A stretch of 64,000 nucleotides of DNA, taken from the NCBI RefSeq assembly GCF_016888515.1, contig NZ_JAFEJK010000001.1:1645475-1709474 (forward strand), in the 5' to 3' direction. The DNA comes from Shimia biformata (GTDB lineage Bacteria > Pseudomonadota > Alphaproteobacteria > Rhodobacterales > Rhodobacteraceae). The notes under the pieces were generated by a model. The model had not been told where the DNA came from and did not search any database. It worked only from the letters and a program-made list of their open reading frames with translations. A program made the position numbers and the translations under genes. Below are positions 51,743 to 60,286 of this stretch, one piece after another (position 1 is the first letter of the stretch; each line of letters begins with the position of its first letter).

Positions 51743-52891
51743 TTACTCCTTTGCAAATCCGCGCGAGATCAGTTCCTTCATGATCTCGTTGGTGCCGCCG
51801 TAGATCCGCTGGATGCGGGCATCGGTCCACATCTCGGCGACGGCATATTCCTGCATGAAGCCATAGCCGCCATGCAGCTGCAGGCATTCGTCCAGCACTT
51901 CGCCCTGCGTATCCGTGGTCCAGTATTTGACCATGGCGGCCTTTTCCGTCGTCAGCTCGCCCTTGAGATGCTCGGCGATGCACTCGTCGAGGAAGGCGCG
52001 CGCGACCTTGGTCTTGGTCAGGCATTCGGCCAGTTTGAAGCGGGTGTTCTGGAATTGCATGATCGGGCCGCCAAAGGCCTGACGTTCCTTGCAATACTGG
52101 ATCGTGCGCTGAACCGCGCCTTCCATCGCGCCAACCGCGCCACAGGCGATCACCAGACGTTCCTGCGGCAGTTGCTGCATCATCTGGTAAAAGCCGCGAC
52201 CCTCTTCACCGCCAAGAATGTTCTCGGGCGGGATCTCGACATTGTCGAAGAACAGTTCCGAGGTATCGGCGGCATGGCAGCCGATCTTTTCCAGGTTCCG
52301 GCCGCGGCTGAACCCTTCGGCCTTGTCGGTTTCGACCACCACCAGCGAGGTGCCCTTGGCGCCGGCCGACGGGTCGGTCTTGGCGGCGACGATGATCAGG
52401 TTGGCGTGCTGACCGTTGGTGATAAATGTCTTTTGCCCCGACAGGCGATAGGCATTGCCGTCACGCACGGCCTTGGTCTTGATGCCCTGAACGTCCGAAC
52501 CGGCGGCGGGTTCGGTCATCGCCAGCGCGCCGACCATCTCGCCGGTCACCATTTTCGGCAGCCAGCGCGCCTTTTGTTCCTCGGTGCCGTATTCCAGGAT
52601 GTAATGCGCCACGATGCCGGAATGGATGCCATGGCCCCACGAGGCCAGGTTGTTGCGGCTGCCCGACATCAGGATCACGGCCTCGTGGCCGAAGTCGCCG
52701 CCAACGCCGCCGAATTCTTCGGGGATCGAGGGGCAGAGAAGGCCCAGTTCGCCCGCTTCGTTCCAGGTCGAGCGGTCCATCTCGCCCTGTTTGCGCCATT
52801 TGTCGAATCGCGGTGTCCATTCGTCGCGAATGAACTTGTCGGTCATGTCTTCGAGCATCTGGTGCTCGTCGGTCATCCAGTTGGAAGCCAT
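51743..52891 (-). CDS. Acyl-CoA dehydrogenase
   Basis: This 382-residue flavoenzyme introduces the 2,3-double bond of an acyl-CoA and passes electrons to ETF. Seen: an N-terminal helical domain, [20 protein letters not shown] (FAD/substrate face), [14 protein letters not shown], and the C-terminal catalytic base E369 in [14 protein letters not shown]. The start at 52891 follows the small 70-residue gene by 21 bases. It is the first oxidation step next to thiolase and fadJ. Chain length unknown. Confidence 0.95.
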   Translation of the reverse strand: MASNWMTDEHQMLEDMTDKFIRDEWTPRFDKWRKQGEMDRSTWNEAGELGLLCPSIPEEFGGVGGDFGHEAVILMSGSRNNLASWGHGIHSGIVAHYILEYGTEEQKARWLPKMVTGEMVGALAMTEPAAGSDVQGIKTKAVRDGNAYRLSGQKTFITNGQHANLIIVAAKTDPSAGAKGTSLVVVETDKAEGFSRGRNLEKIGCHAADTSELFFDNVEIPPENILGGEEGRGFYQMMQQLPQERLVIACGAVGAMEGAVQRTIQYCKERQAFGGPIMQFQNTRFKLAECLTKTKVARAFLDECIAEHLKGELTTEKAAMVKYWTTDTQGEVLDECLQLHGGYGFMQEYAVAEMWTDARIQRIYGGTNEIMKELISRGFAKE

Positions 52892-52912
52892 TTGTCTACT
52901 CCGTCTGGGGCA

Positions 52913-53125
52913 TCAGCGCTTTCGCGCCTCAAGCCCGGAATTGAACACACGCAACCGGTAGGCCAGGTTGTCAGCGTCGGTGACGCTGTCGAAATTTTCG
53001 AACAGGAAGGACAGCGCCTCGCCTTCGTCCAACCCGGCCGCTTGCGCGAAGTCACGCAGGCGGCGATAGCCGTCCTCGGTCATTGCGACCGGAAAGCGGC
53101 GGGTCAGCCGGAATCGTTTTGGCAT
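52913..53125 (-). CDS. Small basic protein, possibly ribbon-helix-helix-like
   Basis: The 70-residue protein has a possible beta strand (RRFPVAMT), a helix (EDGYRRLRDFAQAAG) and a second helix (DEGEALSFLFENFDSV), which is the order of RHH DNA-binding proteins, followed by a basic tail. GGGAGGA is about 7 bases before the ATG at 53125, a strong argument that it is real. It lies between two acyl-CoA dehydrogenase genes with gaps of 38 and 21 bases. The regulatory role is inferred from the secondary-structure pattern only. Confidence 0.65.
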   Translation of the reverse strand: MPKRFRLTRRFPVAMTEDGYRRLRDFAQAAGLDEGEALSFLFENFDSVTDADNLAYRLRVFNSGLEARKR

Positions 53126-53163
53126 CTGTCCTCCCTTTTATTTCAATGGCTTGGCGGAGCGCC

Positions 53164-54939
53164 TCAGAATGCCTCTGCCGCCAGGGCCATGACCGGCTCG
53201 GCACCGCTTTCGATGCGCGCCAGATGCATGCCCGTGGCGGGCAGACGACGTGCCATGTAGTAGCGGGCGGTGGCCAGCTTGGTCTCGTAAAACGCAACGT
53301 CAGAAGTTCCCGCCGCCAGTTGTGACGTCGCGGCTTTTGCGATCCGCGCCCACATCAGGCCAAGGCAGACATGACCAAAGAGGTGCATGAAGTCGGTGGA
53401 ACCGGCCAGAGCCGCGTTTGGATTCTTCATGCCGTTCTGCATGAAGAACATGCCCGCGGCCTGCAGGTCCTTGGACGCTTTCTTCAGCGGATCGACAAAA
53501 TCCTTCATCGCCGCGTCGTCGCCGTTTTCCTTGCAGAAGGTCTTGACCATCTCGAAGAAGGCCATGACGTGCTTGCCGCCGTCCTGCGCCAGCTTGCGGC
53601 CGACAAGGTCCAGCGCCTGAACGCCGTTGGCGCCTTCATAGATCATGGCGATCCGGGCATCGCGGGTGAACTGGCTCATGCCGTGTTCCTCGATGTAACC
53701 GTGGCCGCCATAGACCTGCTGGGCCTGAACGGTCATGTCATAGCCCTCGTCCGTCAGGAAGCCCTTGATGACCGGGGTCAGAAGCCCGACCAGACCGTCG
53801 GCATCCTTGTCGCCCTTGCGGTGGGCCTCGTCGATCAGGGTTGCCCCCCACAGGATGAAGGCGCGCGCGCCCTCGACAAAGGATTTCTGGTCCATCAGCG
53901 AGCGACGGATGTCGGGATGCACGATCAGCGGGTCGGCCGGGCCATCGGGGTTCTTGGCGCCGGTCACGTCGCGGCCCTGCAGCCGGTCCTTGGCGTATTC
54001 GACCGCGTTCTGATAAGCGGCTTCGGCCTGCGCGAGGCCCTGCATGCCGACACCCAGACGGGCCTCGTTCATCATGGTGAACATGGCGCGCATGCCCTTG
54101 TTCTCTTCACCCAGAAGATAGCCCGTCGCCTCGTCATAGTTCATGACGCAGGTCGAGTTGCCGTGGATGCCCATCTTGTGTTCGATATTGCCGACCGAGA
54201 CGCCGTTGCGCTCACCCAGCGAGCCGTCTTCCTTCACAAGGAACTTGGGCACGATGAACAGGCTGACGCCCTTGATCCCGTCGGGGCCGCCGGGGATCTT
54301 GGCCAGAACCAGGTGGACGATGTTGTCGGCCATGTCGTGATCGCCGGACGAGATAAAGATCTTCTGGCCGGAAATCTTGAAAGTGCCGTCACCCGCCGGT
54401 TCCGCCTTGGTGCGCATCAGACCCAGGTCGGTGCCGCAATGCGGTTCCGTCAGGTTCATGGTGCCGGTCCATTCGCAGGACACCATCTTGGGCAGATAGG
54501 TGTCTTTCTGCTCGTCCGAGCCATGCGCCAGGATCGCCGCAGCCGCACCGTGGGTCAGACCCTGGTACATGGTGAAAGCCTGGTTCGCCGACGAGAACAT
54601 CTCGCCCACGGCGGTGCCGATCACGTAAGGCATGTTCTGGCCGCCATATTGCTCGGGCATGTCGAGGCCGGTCCAGCCGCCTTCCTTGACCTGTTCGAAC
54701 GCGTCCTTGAACCCAGTCGGGGTATAGACCACGCCGTTTTCCAGCCGACAGCCTTCGTGGTCGCCCACGACATTGAGCGGCGCCAGCACTTCCGAGGTCA
54801 GCTTGCCGGCTTCTTCCAGGACGGCATTGGTGAAATCGGCGTCCAACTCGTCATATCCGGGGATGTCGGAGGTCGAAACATTCAGAACATCGTGAAGGAT
54901 GAACTGCATGTCTTTTACGGGGGCATTGTAGATGGGCAT
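53164..54939 (-). CDS. Acyl-CoA dehydrogenase with C-terminal extension (DmdC/ACAD-like)
   Basis: This 591-residue member of the long ACAD branch includes 3-methylmercaptopropionyl-CoA dehydrogenase (DmdC) and long-chain enzymes. The core is present ([34 protein letters not shown]; catalytic Glu in [15 protein letters not shown]), followed by about 130 extra residues of helices typical of that branch. The N-terminus [19 protein letters not shown] also fits DmdC. It may act on MMPA-CoA or on fatty acyl-CoA; with no dmdD or dmdA nearby I do not name it. The gap to merR is 15 bases. Confidence 0.9.
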   Translation of the reverse strand: MPIYNAPVKDMQFILHDVLNVSTSDIPGYDELDADFTNAVLEEAGKLTSEVLAPLNVVGDHEGCRLENGVVYTPTGFKDAFEQVKEGGWTGLDMPEQYGGQNMPYVIGTAVGEMFSSANQAFTMYQGLTHGAAAAILAHGSDEQKDTYLPKMVSCEWTGTMNLTEPHCGTDLGLMRTKAEPAGDGTFKISGQKIFISSGDHDMADNIVHLVLAKIPGGPDGIKGVSLFIVPKFLVKEDGSLGERNGVSVGNIEHKMGIHGNSTCVMNYDEATGYLLGEENKGMRAMFTMMNEARLGVGMQGLAQAEAAYQNAVEYAKDRLQGRDVTGAKNPDGPADPLIVHPDIRRSLMDQKSFVEGARAFILWGATLIDEAHRKGDKDADGLVGLLTPVIKGFLTDEGYDMTVQAQQVYGGHGYIEEHGMSQFTRDARIAMIYEGANGVQALDLVGRKLAQDGGKHVMAFFEMVKTFCKENGDDAAMKDFVDPLKKASKDLQAAGMFFMQNGMKNPNAALAGSTDFMHLFGHVCLGLMWARIAKAATSQLAAGTSDVAFYETKLATARYYMARRLPATGMHLARIESGAEPVMALAAEAF

Positions 54940-54954
54940 CTGGCGTGTCCTGTC

Positions 54955-55353
54955 TTATTCGGCTGCTTTGTCTTGGTCGATCGAGGCAAGCACTTGCTCA
55001 CCCCATTTCAGTTGTTCGGTAAGATCGGCAATGGCTTCGTTCAGCTCGTCGCGCTGCTCGATCATGTCCTTCAGGCGCTGCTGCGCGATCTCATAGGTGC
55101 GGTGCAGCTGGGTCGCCTGCTGATCCCCCATGTCATAGAGGTCCAGCAACTGGCGGATCTCTTCCAGGCTGAAGCCAAAGCGCTTGCCGCGCAGGATCAG
55201 CTTCAGGCGGGCGCGGTCACGCTTGGTAAACAGACGTTTCTGGCCTTCGCGGATCGGGAAGAGAAGTTCTTTGGCTTCATAGAATCGAAGCGTCCGCGGG
55301 GTTACGTCATACGCGTCGCACATTTCGCGGATTGTCATCGTGGGTTCGGTCAA
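54955..55353 (-). CDS. MerR-family regulator at the head of the beta-oxidation operon
   Basis: This 132-residue regulator has a winged-helix N-domain (MTIREMCDAYDVTPRTLRFYEAKELL about 6-31) and a coiled-coil tail (about 85-125) without the metal-binding cysteines of classical MerR; this type controls acyl-CoA and branched-chain amino-acid catabolism in proteobacteria (LiuR-like). The start is TTG at 55353, because GGAGG lies about 8 bases upstream of it while the ATG at 55338 has no ribosome site. Two TGACGT-n2-ACGTAAG sites lie 67-117 bases upstream, so autoregulation and co-transcription with the dehydrogenase 15 bases downstream are likely. Confidence 0.88.
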   Translation of the reverse strand: MTEPTMTIREMCDAYDVTPRTLRFYEAKELLFPIREGQKRLFTKRDRARLKLILRGKRFGFSLEEIRQLLDLYDMGDQQATQLHRTYEIAQQRLKDMIEQRDELNEAIADLTEQLKWGEQVLASIDQDKAAE

Positions 55354-55375
55354 TGTCTTGGCCTCCTACCTTGAT

Positions 55376-55470
55376 TGACGTCACTTGGGAATTTCCTCGG
55401 GACACTAGATAGGGGCTGCTTGACGTCAACGTAAGCGAAACGTCACGTCACAAAATGACGTTTACGTAAG
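55376..55470 (-). promoter_or_regulatory. ACGT-n2-ACGT operator-like sites upstream of merR
   Basis: TTGACGTCAACGTAAG (55420-55435) and ATGACGTTTACGTAAG (55455-55470) share TGACGT-n2-ACGTAAG, with centres 35 bp apart. A perfect TGACGTCA lies at 55376-55383 and an ACGTCACGTCA run at 55440-55450. The spacing of ACGT half-sites is what I recall for LiuR-type MerR proteins. The region between carries an AT-rich stretch and presumably the promoter. Confidence 0.65.
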
Positions 55471-55612
55471 TTTAATTCGGGTCAACCTGCTGACAATCCG
55501 CAACGGCGCCGCGCAACGGCCCTTATTTGCAGGGGCGCGCGCCGTGTTGTTTCAAAATTTTCATGGTGCCCCGACCGGGTGGGAAAAGGATGGACCCGGA
55601 TCGGGTGGGGGG

Positions 55613-55990
55613 TCAGACCGGGTCGCCCAGGCTGCGCGCGGTTTCATTGCGCAGCGACATCAACTCGTTCATGGCGTCTTCCAGCTGGCGTTTCTGCTCT
55701 TGCAGTTCGGCCATCTGCTGGTCTGCCATCTCGACAAAGGCCCGCATCTGCGCCTCGGTGCCTTCCTTTTCATAGATCAGAAGCCACTGGCGGATGTCCT
55801 CAAGCTTGATTCCAAACTTTCGGCCCCGGAGAATCAGCGTCATCCGCGCCAGTTCACGCGGCCCGAAATAGCGCGACCGGCCCTGGCGTTCGGGTTGCAG
55901 AAGCTCAATATATTCATAGTAACGCAACGTTCTTGGCGTCACGTCGAACTTCTCGCACATTTCTTTGAACGTCAGGCGTGTTTCGCTCAT
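55613..55990 (-). CDS. Second MerR-family regulator
   Basis: The 125-residue protein is a clear paralogue of the neighbouring regulator (TFKEMCEKFDVTPRTLRYYEYIELL at the HTH; similar linker LILRGRKFGIKLEDIRQWL) with a coiled-coil tail of about 35 residues (ADQQMAELQEQKRQLEDAMNEL). No metal-binding cysteines. AAGGAG lies about 9 bases before the ATG at 55990. It is separated from the first merR by about 260 bases that hold the ACGT sites, so it may be an independent unit. Which of the two binds the sites cannot be told from sequence. Confidence 0.88.
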   Translation of the reverse strand: MSETRLTFKEMCEKFDVTPRTLRYYEYIELLQPERQGRSRYFGPRELARMTLILRGRKFGIKLEDIRQWLLIYEKEGTEAQMRAFVEMADQQMAELQEQKRQLEDAMNELMSLRNETARSLGDPV

Positions 55991-56103
55991 GGTGGCATTC
56001 TCCTTGGGGCAAACTTAAAACCTGACGCGGGGATGGGCAACAGCCCCCTTGCTCCTGATTTGATTTGAGGATCATCTTGGCGGGATCGAACGAAGGATAG
56101 GAC

Positions 56104-56526
56104 ATGAACGTGGACAAGAAGCGGATCGCGGAACAGTTTATCGGTGCCATTCCCCATTCCCGCGCGCTGGGCATGAAGCTGATGGATATCGGCGAAGGAT
56201 GCGCCGAGATCGAGATGCCCTATGATCTGCGTCTTGTCGGCGACCCGGAAACCGGGGTGATTCACGGCGGTGCGGTGTCTGCCCTGATGGATACCTGCTG
56301 CGGGGCGGCCGCGATGAGCCACCCGTCCAGCCCGGCAGGGACCGCCACGATCGACCTGCGCATCGACTATATGCGCGCCGCAACACCCGGCCAGACCATC
56401 CGCGCGCGGGCCGAATGCTATCACATCACCCGCAACGTCGCCTTCGTGCGCGCCACCACCTGGGACGATGATACAGACAAGCCCGTCGCCACCGCGACAG
56501 GCGCCTTTACCGTGGAGGGCAAGTGA
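56104..56526 (+). CDS. PaaI-type hotdog thioesterase
   Basis: This 140-residue single hotdog domain has GVIHGGAVSALMD at 51-63, giving the H54-G-G turn and D63 on the helix, as in PaaI-type acyl/aryl-CoA thioesterases. AAGGA precedes the ATG at 56104. The gene is followed after one base by a second hotdog gene, so the two probably form a heteromeric or sequential pair. Divergent from merR, whose block it may serve by releasing free acids. Confidence 0.9.
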   Translation: MNVDKKRIAEQFIGAIPHSRALGMKLMDIGEGCAEIEMPYDLRLVGDPETGVIHGGAVSALMDTCCGAAAMSHPSSPAGTATIDLRIDYMRAATPGQTIRARAECYHITRNVAFVRATTWDDDTDKPVATATGAFTVEGK

Positions 56527-56527
56527 C

Positions 56528-57037
56528 ATGGCGGCAAGACGTCCCGAACCGGTGCAGGTGGTCAAACAACGCCGCGACGCGGCCCTGCACGCGCTTGTGC
56601 ATGGGGTTCCTTACATCCAGTTCCTCGGGGTCGAGTTCGACCGCCGCGGGGATGAGCTGACGGCGGTGATGCCATTTGACGAAAAGCTGATCGGCAACCC
56701 GCTGATCCCGGCGCTGCACGGCGGCGCAACGGCGGCATTCCTTGAGATCACGGCGATCATCGGTCTCAGCTGGTCCTATCTGTGGGACGACATCGAAAGC
56801 GGCGAGATCGACACGGACGAACTGGCCATTGGCCACCTGCCGCGCCTGCCCAAGACGATTGATTTCACCGTGGATTATCTGCGCTCGGGCCTGCCGCGCG
56901 ACGCCTATGCGCGGGCCAAGGTGAACCGCTCGGGGCGGCGTTATGCCAGTGTTCACGTGGAAGCCTGGCAGGACCAGCGCGGCAAGCTGTTCGCGCAAGG
57001 CACCGGCCATTTCCTGATGCCGCGCCGCGATGAGTGA
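56528..57037 (+). CDS. Hotdog thioesterase, partner of the preceding gene
   Basis: The 169-residue protein keeps the family turn PALHGGATAAFLE at 61-73, with H64-G-G and Glu (E73) where the neighbour has Asp. A longer linker (about 80-100, SYLWDDIESGEIDTDELAIGHLP) distinguishes it. The start at 56528 is adjacent to the previous stop; the upstream extension to 56468 is out of the coupled arrangement. Its stop overlaps the MATE gene by 8 bases. It is likely an acyl-CoA thioesterase of unknown specificity. Confidence 0.86.
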   Translation: MAARRPEPVQVVKQRRDAALHALVHGVPYIQFLGVEFDRRGDELTAVMPFDEKLIGNPLIPALHGGATAAFLEITAIIGLSWSYLWDDIESGEIDTDELAIGHLPRLPKTIDFTVDYLRSGLPRDAYARAKVNRSGRRYASVHVEAWQDQRGKLFAQGTGHFLMPRRDE

Positions 57038-58358
57038 TCCGGCCCGGATGCGCGGCATCACCCATGCCCGCGTCCTGAAAATCGCGATTCCGATTGTGCT
57101 GTCTAACGCCACCGTGCCGATCCTTGGCGCGGTGGACACCGGCGTTGTGGGGCAACTGGGCGAAGCCGCCCCGATCGGCGCAGTGGGAATCGGTGCGATC
57201 ATCCTGACCGCGATCTACTGGGTCTTCGGCTTCCTGCGCATGGGCACCACCGGCCTGACCAGCCAGGCGCAGGGGGCGGGTCGGTCCGGTGAAGTCACCG
57301 CGATGCTGATGCGCGCCCTGATGATCGGGGCAGGGGCCGGTATCGCGATTATCCTGTTGCAGGCTGTGCTGTTCCGCGGTGCCTTCCTTCTGTCGCCTGC
57401 CAGCCCCGAGGTCGAGACGCTGGCCCGCGACTACATGGCGATCCGGGTCTGGAGCGCGCCCGCGATGATTACGCTTTATGGCATCACCGGCTGGCTGATC
57501 GCGCTGGAACGCACCCGCGCGGTGCTGGTGATCCAGCTCTGGATGAACGGCCTCAACATCGCGCTGGACCTGTGGTTCGTGCTGGGCCTTGGCTGGGGTG
57601 TCGAGGGTGTGGCATTGGCGACCTTCCTCGCCGAATGGAGCGGAATGGGCCTTGGGCTCTGGATCTGCCGCGACGCCTTTGGCAACCCGGCATGGCGCGA
57701 CTGGGCGCGGATCTTCGACGCAGCCCGCCTGCGCGAGGTCATGGTCGTCAATACAGACATCCTGCTGCGGTCGCTGATGCTGCAGGTGATTTTCGTGTCG
57801 TTCCTGTTCCTCGGGGCACGGTTCGGAGACGTGACGCTGGCGGCAAACCAGGTGCTGATGCAGTTTTTGCACATCACGGCCTATGCGCTGGACGGGTTTG
57901 CCTTTGCCGCCGAAGCGCTGGTGGGGCAGGCGTTGGGGGCGATGAACCGGGATGCGCTGCGGCGGGCCTCGGTCCTGACCAGTCTTTGGGGCATGGTCTG
58001 TGTCGTCGGGCTGGCGGTGGTCTTTGCCCTGTTCGGCGGGGCGATCATCGACCTGATGACCACCGCGCCGGATGTTCGGATCGAGGCGCGGTCCTATCTG
58101 GTCTGGATGGTGCTGGCACCGCTTCTGGGGATCGCGTCCTGGATGCTTGACGGTATTTTCATCGGCGCCACCCGCACCCGCGACATGCGCAACATGATGG
58201 CGGTGTCACTGGTGATCTACGGGCTTGCCGTTGCCGCGCTGATCCCGACCTTCGGCAACCACGGGCTGTGGCTGGCGCTTCTGGTCTCGTTCGTGGCGCG
58301 CGGGCTCACGCTGGGCCTGCGCTACCCTGCGCTGGAGCGCTCTGCGGCAACCGGGTAG
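57030..58358 (+). CDS. MATE-family efflux transporter
   Basis: The 442-residue, twelve-helix Na+/H+-coupled exporter shows the two-fold MATE pattern: IAIPIVLSNATVPILGAVDTGVVG in the first half and AANQVLMQFLHITAYALDGFAFAAEALVGQA in the second. It belongs to the DinF-like branch by general appearance. Substrates of that group include cationic drugs and metabolites. It overlaps the thioesterase gene by 8 bases, which suggests that a thioesterase product or toxic acid might be exported; this is inference. Confidence 0.93.
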   Translation: MSDPARMRGITHARVLKIAIPIVLSNATVPILGAVDTGVVGQLGEAAPIGAVGIGAIILTAIYWVFGFLRMGTTGLTSQAQGAGRSGEVTAMLMRALMIGAGAGIAIILLQAVLFRGAFLLSPASPEVETLARDYMAIRVWSAPAMITLYGITGWLIALERTRAVLVIQLWMNGLNIALDLWFVLGLGWGVEGVALATFLAEWSGMGLGLWICRDAFGNPAWRDWARIFDAARLREVMVVNTDILLRSLMLQVIFVSFLFLGARFGDVTLAANQVLMQFLHITAYALDGFAFAAEALVGQALGAMNRDALRRASVLTSLWGMVCVVGLAVVFALFGGAIIDLMTTAPDVRIEARSYLVWMVLAPLLGIASWMLDGIFIGATRTRDMRNMMAVSLVIYGLAVAALIPTFGNHGLWLALLVSFVARGLTLGLRYPALERSAATG

Positions 58359-58398
58359 GGGGCGCTGCCCCATCGCTTGAAAATGCGGGCATTTTCAA

Positions 58399-58430
58399 CC
58401 TCCCCCCGAGGTATTTGTCGCAAGAGGAAG
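58399..58430 (-). repeat. Intergenic CAAATAC-type motif, copy 7
   Basis: On the minus strand it reads CTTCCTCTTGCGACAAATACC, with a CTCGGGGGGAGG tail. It lies between the convergent MATE and arsC-type genes, abutting the stop codon of the latter at 58432. Confidence 0.6.
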
Positions 58431-58431
58431 G

Positions 58432-58776
58432 TCAGAGGATATCAAGCACCGCTTCCGGCGGGCGGCCGATGGCGGCCTTGCCATTGGCAAAGACAATCGG
58501 ACGTTCGATCAGGATCGGATTTTCCGCCATGGCCGCGATCAGCCTGTCGCCCTCATCTGTTTTGGCAAGGCCCAGCTCGCGAAACCGGGCTTCCCCGGTG
58601 CGCATGATCTCGACCGGGGCAAGCCCCAGAAGGTCAAGCGCGGCGCGGATTTCCTCGGCAGATGGCGCGTCTTCCAGGTATTTGCGGATTGTCACCGCGC
58701 CCTTGTCTTCGATAAGCGCAAGCGTCTGGCGCGATTTCGAGCAGCGCGGATTGTGCCAGATGGTGATCACAGCCAT
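58432..58776 (-). CDS. arsC: Glutaredoxin-linked arsenate reductase (ArsC family)
   Basis: This 114-residue thioredoxin-fold protein has the R773-type catalytic cysteine C12 in HNPRCSKSR and the three arginines that position arsenate: R59, R92 and R105, equivalent to R60, R94 and R107. It should reduce As(V) to As(III) with glutathione and glutaredoxin. Many genomes also hold Spx- or YffB-like relatives without these residues, so the full set supports a true reductase. It is 42 kb from the arsR-acr3-gap-arsJ operon, which lacks one. It overlaps pyrD by 10 bases. Confidence 0.87.
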   Translation of the reverse strand: MAVITIWHNPRCSKSRQTLALIEDKGAVTIRKYLEDAPSAEEIRAALDLLGLAPVEIMRTGEARFRELGLAKTDEGDRLIAAMAENPILIERPIVFANGKAAIGRPPEAVLDIL

Positions 58777-59825
58777 TTCTCCTTCTCGGTGCCGACCGCC
58801 TGGGTGACGTTCGAAAACCCGTCGCGGTCCAGCAATCTGTCGAGGCCGCGAATGATGTCCTCGGCCAGGCTGAGGCCGCGATAGACCAGCGCGGTGTAAA
58901 GCTGAACCACACCGGCGCCCGCCTTGATCTTTTCATAGGCGTCCTCGGCTGTGCAGATGCCGCCGACCCCGACCAGAGGGATCGTGCCGCCTGTTTCGGT
59001 CGCAAGCCGGGCCAGAACGCGGGTCGATTTGCTGAAAAGCGGTGCGCCCGACAGACCGCCGGCCTCATCCCGGTGGCGGCTGGCAAGGCCGTTTCGGTCC
59101 AGCGTCGTGTTGGTGGCGATCACCGCATCGACGCGCTGTTCGGCGGCGACCTCGGCGATCTCGGCAATCTCGGCGTCACTCAGATCGGGGGCGATCTTGA
59201 GGAAGACCGGGATCGGGCGGGCCAGCGTGTCGCGGGTATCCATGACGCCCCTCAGAAGCGCCGACAGCGCCGCCTTGCCCTGCAGATCGCGCAGCTTCTC
59301 GGTATTGGGGGACGAGACATTGACAGTGGCGAAATCGAGGTGTTCGCCGCAGCGCGCCAGCACTTTGACAAAATCTCCGGCGCGGTCGGTGCTGGTCTTG
59401 TTGGCGCCAAGGTTCAACCCGATCACCGCGTCCTTGGGGCGCTGGGCCAGCCGTTCGGCAATGGCGTCCATGCCATCGTTGTTAAAGCCGAACCGGTTGA
59501 TCGCGCCGCGATCCTCGGACAGGCGGAACAGGCGCGGCCTGGGGTTGCCCGGCTGCGGTAGCGGGGTGGCGGCGCCGACCTCGAAAAACCCGAAACCGGC
59601 GCGGGCAAGACCAGAGAGCGCGGTGGCGTTCTTGTCGAACCCGGCGGCAAGCCCGACCGGGTTGGGCAGGTCCAGGCCCGCAAAGGATGTCGCCAGCCGG
59701 GACGAGGTCACGCGGCCCGGCGCATGGGCCAGCCCCATCTGCAATGCGCGGATCGCCAGCCCATGCGCGGTCTCGGGGTCAACGCAATGCAGCGCCTTCA
59801 GGCCGATCTGTTCCAGCGCCCTCAT
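58767..59825 (-). CDS. pyrD: Dihydroorotate dehydrogenase (quinone), class 2
   Basis: This 352-residue membrane-associated FMN enzyme makes orotate and reduces quinone, the fourth step of pyrimidine synthesis. The class 2 pattern is present: N-terminal amphipathic [51 protein letters not shown] with the Ser base, and [15 protein letters not shown]. The start at 59825 forms an ATGA overlap with the DUF952 stop. The upstream extension to 59954 would overlap that gene fully. It is unusual only in being followed by arsC in the same unit. Confidence 0.96.
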   Translation of the reverse strand: MRALEQIGLKALHCVDPETAHGLAIRALQMGLAHAPGRVTSSRLATSFAGLDLPNPVGLAAGFDKNATALSGLARAGFGFFEVGAATPLPQPGNPRPRLFRLSEDRGAINRFGFNNDGMDAIAERLAQRPKDAVIGLNLGANKTSTDRAGDFVKVLARCGEHLDFATVNVSSPNTEKLRDLQGKAALSALLRGVMDTRDTLARPIPVFLKIAPDLSDAEIAEIAEVAAEQRVDAVIATNTTLDRNGLASRHRDEAGGLSGAPLFSKSTRVLARLATETGGTIPLVGVGGICTAEDAYEKIKAGAGVVQLYTALVYRGLSLAEDIIRGLDRLLDRDGFSNVTQAVGTEKEKWL

Positions 59826-60163
59826 ATGCCCAGCCCTGCCGGGAACTGATGCTTGCCGTCGACAAGGGGCAGGGGCTGTGCCCATTCCACGTCTTCCAGC
59901 CGCAGCTTGCGATAGAGATGCGGGAACAACTGCCCCCCTCGCGAGGGTTCCCATCTCAGGTCGTCACCCAGCCTGTCGGTCTCAAGAGACAACAGGAACA
60001 GCCCCTCTTCCCCGGCAAAATGCTTGGCGGCCGTTTCCGCCGCCTGCTCTGCGGTCGAGAAATGCACATAGCCATCGGCGATATCTACGGGCGCGCCCAG
60101 GGTTTCCCCGTCGCTGCGCAGGGCGGCCCATTCGGGACCGCGGAAAATCTTGTAAATCTTCAT
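59822..60163 (-). CDS. DUF952 family protein
   Basis: This 113-residue small protein of the DUF952 family begins [19 protein letters not shown] and contains [18 protein letters not shown] and [19 protein letters not shown]. Members are found next to pyrD in many alphaproteobacteria; a nucleotide-related role is suspected but not known. The start at 60163 is chosen because the conserved N-terminus begins there; an upstream frame reaches 60238. The ATGA overlap with pyrD indicates coupling. Confidence 0.88.
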   Translation of the reverse strand: MKIYKIFRGPEWAALRSDGETLGAPVDIADGYVHFSTAEQAAETAAKHFAGEEGLFLLSLETDRLGDDLRWEPSRGGQLFPHLYRKLRLEDVEWAQPLPLVDGKHQFPAGLGI

Positions 60164-60286
60164 CGCTTTGACATGAAGCCTTGGCACAGCAACGTCAAGC
60201 GGGGTGCCATCGAAACAGGCTTTGACAAGCCCCGTCAAACAGAGTCACGATTGCCGGATAACAAAAAGTCCAAGAGGGGATTTCCA

